A stretch of DNA of 64,000 nucleotides, taken from assembly GCA_023442465.1 (NCBI GenBank), contig JAEZZQ010000050.1, positions 62,001 to 126,000 of the forward strand, given 5' to 3'. Under the pieces are notes generated by a model. It saw nothing but the letters and a program-made list of their open reading frames with translations, made no database searches and was not told the origin of the DNA. Positions within the stretch are counted from its first letter, which is position 1, and every line of letters starts with the position of its first letter. Positions 49,486-58,290 of the stretch are shown piece after piece. The position numbers were made by a program, and so were the translations under genes. This DNA comes from Bacillota bacterium (GTDB taxonomy: Bacteria; Bacillota; Clostridia; Lachnospirales; Lachnospiraceae).

Positions 49486-50329
49486 ATATGTGGAACGAAT
49501 CAAAAAGAAAATATGGGAGATACTTCCGAAGCGGGAAGAGGGACAATCGGAAGAGGCGTATAGAAATATGCTGATTATAAAAGGGGTGGAGGCGGCAGTT
49601 TTTATGCTGGCTACACTGGCTATCATAAAAGGGGCGGCAGCAGTTCTGCCCGGCTCCGTTACGGTCAGCAGCAGCGTAAATGGAAGAGAGCTTCCTATTT
49701 ACTGTGTGGAAACGCAGAAGAAGCAGCTCGCTCTTTCCTTCGATGCAGCATGGGGGAATGAAGATACGGAAAAAATATTGGAGATTTTAGAAAAGTATGG
49801 CATTTACGCAACTTTCTTTATGACGGGTAGCTGGGTAGAGGCTTATCCTGACGATGTAAAAGAGATTCTGGCGGCAGGGCACGACTTGGGAAATCATAGT
49901 GAGAGCCATAAGAATATGTCTCAGCTATCCGAGGCTCAGTGCAAGGAGGAAATCATGGAAGCGCACAGAAAGGTTCAAGAGCTTACGGGCTATGAAATGA
50001 ATCTGTTCCGCCCGCCCTACGGAGATTACAATAATAACGTTATAAGCAGTGCGGCGAAGTGCGGCTATTATTCCATTCAATGGGATGTAGATAGCCTCGA
50101 CTGGAAGGATTACGGTACAGACGCAATCATCAAGGAAGTCACGCAGAACAGCCATTTGGGAAACGGCAGTATTATTTTGTTTCATAACGGAGCAAAGTAT
50201 ACAGCGGAATCATTGGACAGATTAATAAAGGAGCTGAAAAACCAGGGCTACGAATTCGTACCGGTTTCTCAGCTCATATACAAGGATCATTATCATATGG
50301 ATATAGAAGGAAGGCAGATCAAAAATTGA
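49478..50329 (+). CDS. polysaccharide deacetylase, PdaB-like (sporulation)
   Basis: About 283 residues. The ATG at 49478 lies at the end of the ~70-bp direct repeat and lacks a strong ribosome site; GTG 49466 is an alternative. A membrane anchor (about 34-55, AAVFMLATLAIIKGAAAVL) is followed by a NodB domain: LSFDAAWGNEDT, NHSESHKNM (metal His pair), FRPPYGDYNNN, QWDVDSLDWKDY, ILFHNGAKYT. The first metal motif has one Asp only (SFDAAW), as in PdaB-type proteins. PdaB is needed for spore stability in Bacillus. The possible sigma-E-like promoter in the repeat fits a sporulation role. Confidence 0.85.
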   Translation: MNRYVERIKKKIWEILPKREEGQSEEAYRNMLIIKGVEAAVFMLATLAIIKGAAAVLPGSVTVSSSVNGRELPIYCVETQKKQLALSFDAAWGNEDTEKILEILEKYGIYATFFMTGSWVEAYPDDVKEILAAGHDLGNHSESHKNMSQLSEAQCKEEIMEAHRKVQELTGYEMNLFRPPYGDYNNNVISSAAKCGYYSIQWDVDSLDWKDYGTDAIIKEVTQNSHLGNGSIILFHNGAKYTAESLDRLIKELKNQGYEFVPVSQLIYKDHYHMDIEGRQIKN

Positions 50330-50338
50330 CGGAAGGCC

Positions 50339-52381
50339 TTATAAGCGGAAGGATGCAATGGCATCCTCCAGCTCTTTGATGTGAAGCGTCAGGCTGTCCG
50401 CAGTATCTGACAGGCGCCTGGAACAAGCGGCCTGGTCGGAGAGAGACTGTCTGATCTGGGCGCCCGACGAAACCGATTCCTGGGAGGATTCCAAAATGCG
50501 GTCCATGGAATGGGTGACGGTATGGCGCTTTTTATCTATGTCTTCCATATGGGAGGATACTTCTTCGATATTAGTGATAAATTTTTCCATGTTGCCGCTG
50601 ATGCAGTGGAAAAGAGAAAAGGTATCTTGAACGGCATTCTCCTGTAAGGCTACGATATTTTCCGCGGACTGTACGGTCTCTGCCGCCGAGAAGGCGTAGC
50701 TTTGCACTTCTGAGATCAGCGTATGGATGTCGGAAGCCGCAATGGCAGATTCGTCGGAAAGCTTGCGTATTTGCTCTGCAACGACACCAAAGCCTGCGCC
50801 TTCCTGGCCTACGCGGGCAGCCTCGATAGTGGCGTTTAAGGAGAGCATTCTCGTCTGGCCGGCGATGCCTTTGATGCTGTCCACGAACCCTTCCATATCA
50901 TTAAGCCTCTTTGCCAGCAAGTCTACCTGCTGCCTCACGTGTGCAGTCACGTCATAGGTTGACTTCGAATGCTCGATGATCCGGTCCATGGAGTCCAGTC
51001 CTTGGCGGATGGAATCTCTTGTATCTTCAATATACCCTGATACCTCTCCTGTATTTTTATTTACCGTCTTGATGTGGGAGGACAAGTCGTCCATCTGAGT
51101 GTGACAAGTGGAGATTTCATCTGCTTCGCCGTCGATGTTCGTGCTGATTTCTTCCATTTCAGAGCCCATTTTCTCCGTCATAAGGGAAAATTCGTCCACT
51201 GCTTCACCGATTTCCTCCGAGGAGGAGGATACCTGTCCGATGGTGGCCAGTACGGCTTCTATCAGTTGTCGGGTGTTAGTCACAGTACCGGCGATGGCAG
51301 ACTGAATCTTCCCGAACTCATCCCTTCTGCTTTTATATGAGGAGATGCTTAAGTTGCCGGAGGCGACTTCATTTAACTGCTTTACACTTCTTGTGATATT
51401 GGCGGAGATGTTAACGATAATGATAAGACCGATAATAAATGCCACGGCTGAAGCCAGAAGTACCATGAAAATGGTCAGGTTTTTAATACTGTCTGCTTTT
51501 GTCGTAACGGTATCTTTAGGAATCATGACAGAAAGAGTACTTCCTGTAAGCGAGCTTTTTTTCATGATAAAAAAGAAATCGGTGCTGTTATGGTTCACAT
51601 CTGCGGTAAAGGAGCTTCCGGCGTCCATATTGCTTAAGGCTTCCTCATAGAAGGAGGCTCTCTCTGTTTCGTACTGAGCACCGAGATTGAGGGAACGCCC
51701 GTCGGGGGAACGAAATATGATCTGACTTTCCGGTCCGAAGTCCATCTTCTCCATTAGAGCCAGGATGCTTTTACTGTCTGCATCGATGAGAAGCAGGCCG
51801 CTGTTTGTGCCCGTTCCGAGACGAAAGCCGCAGTACATGAAATAACTTTCAGAAGAAAGCTTCAGCTTCTCATCGGTGAGTGCGTGAAGGCCGCCCCAGA
51901 TAATACCTTGCTCGGAAAGGATAGCACTTTCTGCGTCGGAATCTTCTATCTGGGAGATGAAGGGGGTGCGCCCGCTGCCGGTTTGCATATTTTCTGTGGT
52001 GATAATATTCTGGGAGCCGAAGGGGATGATATGTATATTATGCACGAACTCATCCGTAGCTTGAACCGCGAAGAGTTTAGCAGAGATTTCCTTGGATACG
52101 GTATTTACCTGGGATGTTTTTTTGTCATAGGCACCCATTCCATAATTCAGTATCTGCGTATCCCCGCCCAGATTGACCGCTGAGGTAACGAGCGGTTTGA
52201 ATGCCTGGTCCAGACAAGCCATGGACATCTCTACGGTGGAGAGCGCGGAGGTTTTATAATTATCGATCATGCCTGAGGAGGCCCTTTGATAGGAAATGGC
52301 GCCTACGATTATAATAAAGAGGATTGGACATAGGAAGCCGAGAATCAATTGAGATTTGATTGTCATCGTTGTTTTTTTCAT
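50339..52381 (-). CDS. methyl-accepting chemotaxis protein with extracellular sensor
   Basis: 680 residues. A first membrane segment (about 10-30, LILGFLCPILFIIIVGAIS), an extracellular sensor of about 260 residues (Cache-like), a second segment (about 297-321, MVLLASAVAFIIGLIIIVNI), HAMP (about 322-375), then the signalling domain with RMLSLNATIEAARVGQEGAG and FGVVAEQIRKLSDESA. GQEGAG replaces the more usual GEAGKG seen in the other receptor. It converges with the deacetylase gene, 9 bp apart. Ribosome site GAAAGGAT is a little distant from the ATG. Confidence 0.9.
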   Translation of the reverse strand: MKKTTMTIKSQLILGFLCPILFIIIVGAISYQRASSGMIDNYKTSALSTVEMSMACLDQAFKPLVTSAVNLGGDTQILNYGMGAYDKKTSQVNTVSKEISAKLFAVQATDEFVHNIHIIPFGSQNIITTENMQTGSGRTPFISQIEDSDAESAILSEQGIIWGGLHALTDEKLKLSSESYFMYCGFRLGTGTNSGLLLIDADSKSILALMEKMDFGPESQIIFRSPDGRSLNLGAQYETERASFYEEALSNMDAGSSFTADVNHNSTDFFFIMKKSSLTGSTLSVMIPKDTVTTKADSIKNLTIFMVLLASAVAFIIGLIIIVNISANITRSVKQLNEVASGNLSISSYKSRRDEFGKIQSAIAGTVTNTRQLIEAVLATIGQVSSSSEEIGEAVDEFSLMTEKMGSEMEEISTNIDGEADEISTCHTQMDDLSSHIKTVNKNTGEVSGYIEDTRDSIRQGLDSMDRIIEHSKSTYDVTAHVRQQVDLLAKRLNDMEGFVDSIKGIAGQTRMLSLNATIEAARVGQEGAGFGVVAEQIRKLSDESAIAASDIHTLISEVQSYAFSAAETVQSAENIVALQENAVQDTFSLFHCISGNMEKFITNIEEVSSHMEDIDKKRHTVTHSMDRILESSQESVSSGAQIRQSLSDQAACSRRLSDTADSLTLHIKELEDAIASFRL

Positions 52382-52690
52382 TTTATCATCAGTTATCCTT
52401 TCAGATTGTAGAATTACAGCTTTTATAATCAGTTTATCTGTAAGGAGATTTGGGAAAAAGTATATAAATTTTAAATAGGTATCTGTTTTTTAGTTATATG
52501 TGTGAATATATGACTTTATTGACACCTGACTGAAATAATAGGGTTTTTTTGCGTTTTTTGTGATTTGGTTTTTTAGATATACTTCTATTTTTGTCTTCTT
52601 GTGCGGTGTGATAATGTATGGTAATATTGTAAATATTGCAGCTCAATCTGTAGCAGAGAAAGCCGGCACCGTGCGGAGGAAACACTACAT
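52382..52690. other. divergent intergenic region, chemoreceptor / EAL gene
   Basis: About 309 bp, very T-rich on the plus strand between 52480 and 52600. No open frame, riboswitch or strong promoter could be recognised; I looked for a c-di-GMP aptamer because of the EAL gene and saw none. Confidence 0.4.
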
Positions 52691-54916
52691 ATGAAAAAGT
52701 TTATGAAAATTTGGAAAAGGCTGTTTACAGGCATATTCCTTTGCAGTGTTTTGTTCGGTATCTTATTGTTTTATGTAAATATACTGGAAAAAGAGTTAAA
52801 CGATGAAATCATAGATGTTTTGAAGGAAACCTCCGAGCAGAGCGTAGTTATACTGAATAAGGAGGTAGAGGGAGAATTTATCCTTTTAGAAGAGGTGTCC
52901 GACAGGCTCTCGGTAAAGAGCAGTTTTGATCCCGAAGCGGCGGTCAAGGAGCTTGACAAAGTGGTTAAGCGCTATCCTGTAAAGAGGATGGGAATCGTTA
53001 TGCCTGATGGACAAGCTTATACTACGGATAAAAAGAAGCTGAATCTGGGCGACAGAGAATTTTTTAAGGACAGCATACAGGGAAAAAGGGGCATATCGGG
53101 AAAGCTTCAGGATAAAGACAACGGAGAAGATATCGTCGTATTCAGCATGCCGGTTTATGAGGACGAAAGTGTATGTGCGGTTGTTTTTACTACGCATAGA
53201 ATTGCAGAGATACAGAATCTGTTTACTGTGTCTATTTTTGATGGAGAAGGATATTCCTATGTCATAGAAAAGGGTGGTGATATTGTAATGAACACCTCCA
53301 ATTCTACGGGATTCAGGGGATACAATAATATATATGAGGCGTTAAGTACGGTCTCCGATTCCAATGCGGAAGCGGTAAATAAGATGCACATGGATCTGGA
53401 TAACGAACAGAGCGGATATATCTGGTTCCATAATAAGATAGATAAATATATGTATTATTCGCCGCTTCAGATTAAGAACTGGTATGTTCTGAACGTGGTT
53501 CCGGCCGGGGTAATGGATTCCACCAGGGATTTTATCATGTTTCTTACTTATGCGCTTTGCGGGGTGCTGGGTGCTACCTTCGCCTTCTTTATATTATACA
53601 TCATAAAGACGGAGCAGAAGAAGAAAAAAGAACTGTCCAATATTTTGTATGTAGATAACGTGACCGGCGGATATTCCTTCGCGCGCTTCAGCGCAGAAGT
53701 CAAGGAACGATTGAAGGAGACGAATGCCAATGCGGCGTACATTGTAATGGATGTGGAGCAGTTCAAGATAATCAACGAATTATTCGGCTATGAGGAAGGG
53801 AATGATACCTTGCGTTACATATGGCAGATGTGCAAAAAGTACAGCAAGGAAAAAGAGATTTATGCGAGGCGTATAGCTGACAAGTTCGTGGCACTTTGGT
53901 ACTTTGACAGCAGAGAAGAACTGGACAGGCGTATTAAGAGTTTTATAGAAGCTCTGCAGAAGAACCGCCCTGAGACAATAGACGGTTATATATTGAAGGT
54001 TTCCTTCGGCATTTATATCGTGAAGGACAAGACAGAGGATTCCCAGCACATGATGAACTATGCGACCATGGCTCACTCCTCCATAAAAGGGCAGGACGAT
54101 GTGCAGTACGCTTTTTACGATGATGATTTCAGACAAAGGATGCTGCAGGAGAAGCTGTTGGAGGATCAGATGAAGCTTGCTCTGCAGCATGAGGAATTTA
54201 TCGTCTATTACCAGCCTAAGTATGGTGTGACGACGGAGAAACTGGTAGGAGCGGAGGCCCTGGTCCGGTGGAGGAAGGCGGACGGCTCTACCGTCATGCC
54301 GGGTAAATTCATACCCCTGGCCGAAAAGAACGGTTTTATCAGCTATTTGGATAAATATATATTTGCAGAGGTATGTAAAAAGCAAAAGGAATGGCTGGAG
54401 GCAGGAAAACAAGTGGTTCCCATTTCCGTTAACCTTTCCAGAAGGCATCTGTACAACGACAGTTTTATCGAGGAATACGCACAGATGGTAGAGGAGGCAA
54501 AGGTACCGGCGAAATATATGCAGCTTGAGCTGACGGAAAGCGCTATTTTCGAAAATCAGGAAGCGTTATGCCAGATTATCGATAGACTGCACGCTATGGG
54601 CTTCAGCATACTGATGGACGATTTCGGAACGGGCTATTCCTCTCTGATGATGCTCAAATCCATTCCTATCGATGTTTTGAAGCTGGATAAGAGCTTTGTG
54701 GATGATTTCGACGACCCTAAGGGTCAAAAAATCATTACCAGCGTAATCGAACTGGCGCAGGCTCTCCATATGGAAGTAACGGCGGAGGGAGTAGAGACTA
54801 AGGCGCAGTACGAATTCCTTAGGAAGCTGGGCTGTAACACGATTCAGGGTTTTTATTTCGCTAAGCCGATGCCGGAAGAAGAGTTTGAGAGGTTATTAAT
54901 AGAGGGGATAGGGTAG
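52691..54916 (+). CDS. c-di-GMP phosphodiesterase (EAL) with degenerate GGDEF and Cache-like sensor
   Basis: 741 residues. Membrane segments at about 10-30 and 283-303 enclose an extracellular sensor of about 250 residues. A GGDEF domain (about 320-470) starts LYVDNVTGGYSFARF but its active loop reads RRIADKFVALW, so cyclase activity is lost. The EAL domain (about 485-741) keeps catalytic residues: AEALVRWRKADG, ISVNLSRRH, QLELTESAIF, MDDFGTGYSS, DVLKLDKSF, TAEGVET and IQGFYFAKPM. It should hydrolyse c-di-GMP, promoting motile rather than sessile behaviour. GGAGG lies 11 nt before the start. Confidence 0.92.
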   Translation: MKKFMKIWKRLFTGIFLCSVLFGILLFYVNILEKELNDEIIDVLKETSEQSVVILNKEVEGEFILLEEVSDRLSVKSSFDPEAAVKELDKVVKRYPVKRMGIVMPDGQAYTTDKKKLNLGDREFFKDSIQGKRGISGKLQDKDNGEDIVVFSMPVYEDESVCAVVFTTHRIAEIQNLFTVSIFDGEGYSYVIEKGGDIVMNTSNSTGFRGYNNIYEALSTVSDSNAEAVNKMHMDLDNEQSGYIWFHNKIDKYMYYSPLQIKNWYVLNVVPAGVMDSTRDFIMFLTYALCGVLGATFAFFILYIIKTEQKKKKELSNILYVDNVTGGYSFARFSAEVKERLKETNANAAYIVMDVEQFKIINELFGYEEGNDTLRYIWQMCKKYSKEKEIYARRIADKFVALWYFDSREELDRRIKSFIEALQKNRPETIDGYILKVSFGIYIVKDKTEDSQHMMNYATMAHSSIKGQDDVQYAFYDDDFRQRMLQEKLLEDQMKLALQHEEFIVYYQPKYGVTTEKLVGAEALVRWRKADGSTVMPGKFIPLAEKNGFISYLDKYIFAEVCKKQKEWLEAGKQVVPISVNLSRRHLYNDSFIEEYAQMVEEAKVPAKYMQLELTESAIFENQEALCQIIDRLHAMGFSILMDDFGTGYSSLMMLKSIPIDVLKLDKSFVDDFDDPKGQKIITSVIELAQALHMEVTAEGVETKAQYEFLRKLGCNTIQGFYFAKPMPEEEFERLLIEGIG

Positions 54917-54920
54917 AGGG

Positions 54921-56039
54921 ATGGAGAAGAGAGAAAATGATGAGTTTCGTATTCTTTCTGCGATAGGAATCATCTTGATCGTGGCGGGGCATGCGGACTT
55001 TTCTATATTCGATTTGGGAGGATTGTTTCCATACTATTCCTTCCATGTGGCAGTATTTCTGTTTATTTCCGGCTACTTTTATGATGAAAATGATGAAGTT
55101 CATATCGGAGCATATATAAGGCGGAAGGCGCTGCGGCTGCTTGTGCCTTATTTTTTGTGGAATCTTTTTTACGGCTGCCTTGCAGCGGCACTTAAGTATT
55201 TCGGTTTTATCATCGGAGACGGAATCACCTTTAAGACGCTTTTTCTCGATCCGTTTCTGACCGGGCATCAGTTTGGTTATAACTTTCCGGCATGGTTCGT
55301 TCCTGCGCTGTTTCTCGTGGAGATCATCAACGTCTGTATGCGCAAGGTTCTTACTGCAATACGCCTTAACAAGGAATATTTGATTATGGCCGCTGTTCTT
55401 CTGGCAGGAATCCTGACGGTATCGTTTGCCATCGGCGGGCATGTCTGGGGATATTATAAATTTCCGGGAAGAATTCTCTTCATGCTTCCTGCTTTTGAGC
55501 TCGGGCAGTTGTATAAGAAAAATCTGGAACGAAAGGATACGCTGTCAAATGGCACTTACTTTTCCATTTTATTTGTTATCCAGCTCATTGTGGTGTTCTC
55601 CTGCGCGGGATTGGCCTATAGCACGGTATGGTGTGCGAGCTTCGCGAACGGGCCTGTCATTCCTTTTGTGACGATGGCCACGGGGATTGCGTTCTGGCTG
55701 CGGGTATCGAAGATGTTGTCGCCTCTGCTGCCCAGAGTGAAGGGGGTCTGGCAAATCGGGAAGAATACTTATGGGATTATGATGCATCATATTCTGGCCT
55801 TCTTTCTGGTGAAGGGGACATTTTTTGCTCTATCCGTTTTCACTCCATGGTGTGCGGACTTTGATAAGGCAGCATTTTTAATGGATGTTAATTATATTTA
55901 CCTATGGAACGGCATGGATGTGACCAAATGGATTTACATTGCGGCGGGGGTTGTGATACCGCTGGTGATTGGTAAGATGACTAAGGTAGGGTACGGTGCT
56001 TTGACAGAAGGATTAGGCAGACTTCGAAGACAGGCTTAA
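54921..56039 (+). CDS. acyltransferase family 3 membrane protein
   Basis: 372 residues with about ten membrane segments. The opening FRILSAIGIILIVAGHADF carries the active-site histidine of the acyltransferase-3 (OafA/NodX) family, followed by FHVAVFLFISGYFYDEN and RRKALRLLVPYFLWNLF. These enzymes O-acetylate or O-succinylate sugars of surface glycans or antibiotics. It starts 4 bp after the EAL gene stop, so it is in the same transcript. The target glycan is unknown, but the polysaccharide locus at the window start is one possibility. Confidence 0.88.
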   Translation: MEKRENDEFRILSAIGIILIVAGHADFSIFDLGGLFPYYSFHVAVFLFISGYFYDENDEVHIGAYIRRKALRLLVPYFLWNLFYGCLAAALKYFGFIIGDGITFKTLFLDPFLTGHQFGYNFPAWFVPALFLVEIINVCMRKVLTAIRLNKEYLIMAAVLLAGILTVSFAIGGHVWGYYKFPGRILFMLPAFELGQLYKKNLERKDTLSNGTYFSILFVIQLIVVFSCAGLAYSTVWCASFANGPVIPFVTMATGIAFWLRVSKMLSPLLPRVKGVWQIGKNTYGIMMHHILAFFLVKGTFFALSVFTPWCADFDKAAFLMDVNYIYLWNGMDVTKWIYIAAGVVIPLVIGKMTKVGYGALTEGLGRLRRQA

Positions 56040-56112
56040 TAGAGCTTGAAGAAGGAAGTAATGCATTTAAAAAGATTATTCGGTCATTGAGGGATGAGGG
56101 AGGAAGGTAGAA

Positions 56113-58122
56113 ATGAAGTTAGAGGGTAAGGGCTTGGTGCTCCTGATATGGTTGATTGCCATTGCTTTGGCAGCGGAGATATTTGCCTTTAATTTTTCCT
56201 TTTGGAAGAGCTTATTTTATGGGGAGAAAATTGTCTTTCAGAATATGGTGACAGAGGGCGGAGAGCGAACGAAGGAAGGCACGGAGGAATACATCGTGCG
56301 GGAGGGAACGCTGACGGTGTACATATCGCAGGTGAATCGGGAGGTACATAATCTTTTCTTCGATATGGAGTTTTCAGACGATGAAGTGATTCCCTATACG
56401 GTGAGCCTTACGGACGAGGGCAATTATTACCCCTATGCCTTGCCGGAAAACCAGATAGCGGTAGGGACACCGCGGTCTTTCTATAATGCCATTTATCCTG
56501 CGGGCAAGATAAGCGGCGTGACTGTACAATTTCATGTTTCGTCTGGAAGTGTGGTGAAGGTAAAGGAGATTGCGGCTAACGTACATATTCCCTTTGTCTT
56601 CCATATAGAAAGAGTCCTTGTTGTTCTGGGTGTGGGCTTGCTCATCCTTGGGATGAGAAGATATTCCATGGGGTCGGTGGGGAAAATACAGCCGTTCATT
56701 ACGGCAGCAGTAATACTTTTACTGATGGCTCTGACATGGAAAATTGTTCATGTGAATCCGATAGCTATCGCTTCGCCGTGGCCTCATCATAAGCAATATC
56801 AGGAACTGGCGCAGGCACTGTCCAAGGGACAGCTCTATCTGGATATAGAGCCTTCGGAACAGCTTCTTAATGTGAGGAATCCATATGACACGATTTATCT
56901 TCAGGCCAATGGCATCGATTATCGGGCGGATTATGCTTATTTTGACGGAAAGTATTACGTGTATTTCGGCGTGGTGCCGGAGCTTCTCCTTTACTTGCCC
57001 TGCTATTTGCTGACGGGACATCATTTTCCTAATTATATGGCGGTATATCTGTTCTACTGTGGTTTTATACTGGCAGTGTTTGCACTATATAAAGAAGTAA
57101 TCAGGCGATGGTTTACCGGTACTCCCTATGCAGTGTATCTGCTGCTTAGCGTTATGACGGTATTGTGCGGCAACTATTTGACGATAGCTATCCGGCCGGA
57201 TTTATACCATGCCCCTATTATGGCAGCGACTATGTTTACCGTAGGAGGACTATGGCTATGGCTTAAGGGCAAATATGAAGAGGAGGGGAAAAGAGCGGCC
57301 TGCTTTCTGCTTGGCTCGTTGTGCATGGCACTGGTAGCAGGATGCCGCCCCCAGATGCTTTTGTTTTCTTTTCTTGCGATTCCTCTTTTCTGGGAGGAGG
57401 TCATGGAGACGAGAAAGCTGTTTTCAAAAGGCTCCCTTCGGGACACGCTATGTATCTGTATGCCCTATGTCGTGGTAGCGGTCGGTATTATGTATTACAA
57501 TGCGGCGCGGTTCAGTTCGCCTTTTGATTTTGGAGCTACATATAGTCTGACCAGCAATGACATGACAAAACGGAGTTTTCACATACATCAGACGCTTCTC
57601 GGTCTTTGGCATTATTTCTTTCAACCTTCGTTTGTGGGAAGTGATTTTCCATTTTTGAAGGACAACCGGATAGTTTCCCTCTCCTATATGGGAAAGCTGA
57701 ATACGGAATATACCTACGGCGGCATTCTTGCTTGTAACGCGGTTACGTGGGTACTGCTGCTTATAAATAGGAGAAAAGCGGCGATGAAGCAGAAGGGTAT
57801 CTACGCTTTCGTGGTGACTAATTTGATGATTTCGGCGGCACTGGGCATCGTGGACGTGACTGGTGCAGGAATCTTGCAGCGCTATATGGCGGATATGATA
57901 TGGGGCGTGTGGTTTGCATCTGTTCTTCTTCTGTTTCTGCTGGCGGAGAAGGCAAAGGATAGCCATCGTTATTCGATGTTGGCGAGCGCGCTTGTACTCG
58001 TGTTCCTTCTACAGACGGCCTACGGCCTTGGCGTCATATTTGGAAACGGTGATTTGAGTGTGAATGTGAGGACTTCGAATCCGCAGCTATATTATCATAT
58101 AAAATATTTATTTATGTTTTAG
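56113..58122 (+). CDS. large multi-pass membrane protein, GT-C-like, unknown function
   Basis: 669 residues. An N-terminal signal anchor (about 8-28) precedes a beta-rich extracellular domain (about 40-165), and the rest has about ten membrane segments. The segment ASPWPHHKQYQELAQALSKG followed by QLYLDIEPSEQLLNVRNPYD and DYAYFDGKYYVYFGVVPELL resembles polyprenol-dependent GT-C mannosyltransferase-like proteins of Actinobacteria and Firmicutes, but no Asp-Asp or Asp-Glu motif in the first loop is certain. I cannot assign a function. It follows the acyltransferase after 73 bp and precedes a strong terminator, so both may act on one surface glycan. Confidence 0.72.
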   Translation: MKLEGKGLVLLIWLIAIALAAEIFAFNFSFWKSLFYGEKIVFQNMVTEGGERTKEGTEEYIVREGTLTVYISQVNREVHNLFFDMEFSDDEVIPYTVSLTDEGNYYPYALPENQIAVGTPRSFYNAIYPAGKISGVTVQFHVSSGSVVKVKEIAANVHIPFVFHIERVLVVLGVGLLILGMRRYSMGSVGKIQPFITAAVILLLMALTWKIVHVNPIAIASPWPHHKQYQELAQALSKGQLYLDIEPSEQLLNVRNPYDTIYLQANGIDYRADYAYFDGKYYVYFGVVPELLLYLPCYLLTGHHFPNYMAVYLFYCGFILAVFALYKEVIRRWFTGTPYAVYLLLSVMTVLCGNYLTIAIRPDLYHAPIMAATMFTVGGLWLWLKGKYEEEGKRAACFLLGSLCMALVAGCRPQMLLFSFLAIPLFWEEVMETRKLFSKGSLRDTLCICMPYVVVAVGIMYYNAARFSSPFDFGATYSLTSNDMTKRSFHIHQTLLGLWHYFFQPSFVGSDFPFLKDNRIVSLSYMGKLNTEYTYGGILACNAVTWVLLLINRRKAAMKQKGIYAFVVTNLMISAALGIVDVTGAGILQRYMADMIWGVWFASVLLLFLLAEKAKDSHRYSMLASALVLVFLLQTAYGLGVIFGNGDLSVNVRTSNPQLYYHIKYLFMF

Positions 58123-58192
58123 TGGACGACGTATTGTGCACTGTGTTATAGTTGTCATATAACTATATGTGAGATGAATTATAAACATTGTG

Positions 58193-58235
58193 AACCTATC
58201 TATTGGAAAAGTAACTCCCATAGATAGGTTTTTTG
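58193..58235 (+). terminator. intrinsic terminator
   Basis: AACCTATCTAT and ATAGATAGGTT (11-bp perfect stem), followed by TTTT. Ends the EAL-acyltransferase-GT-C-like unit. Confidence 0.9.
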
Positions 58236-58290
58236 CGCCTATTAATTAATGTAAAAATAAGCCGATACGGCTCAGGAGGGAATAAAAATT

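Noticed and set aside
52382..52690. Possible c-di-GMP riboswitch before the EAL gene
   Set aside because: The conserved aptamer segments (GEMM-type) are not visible in this AT-rich gap.
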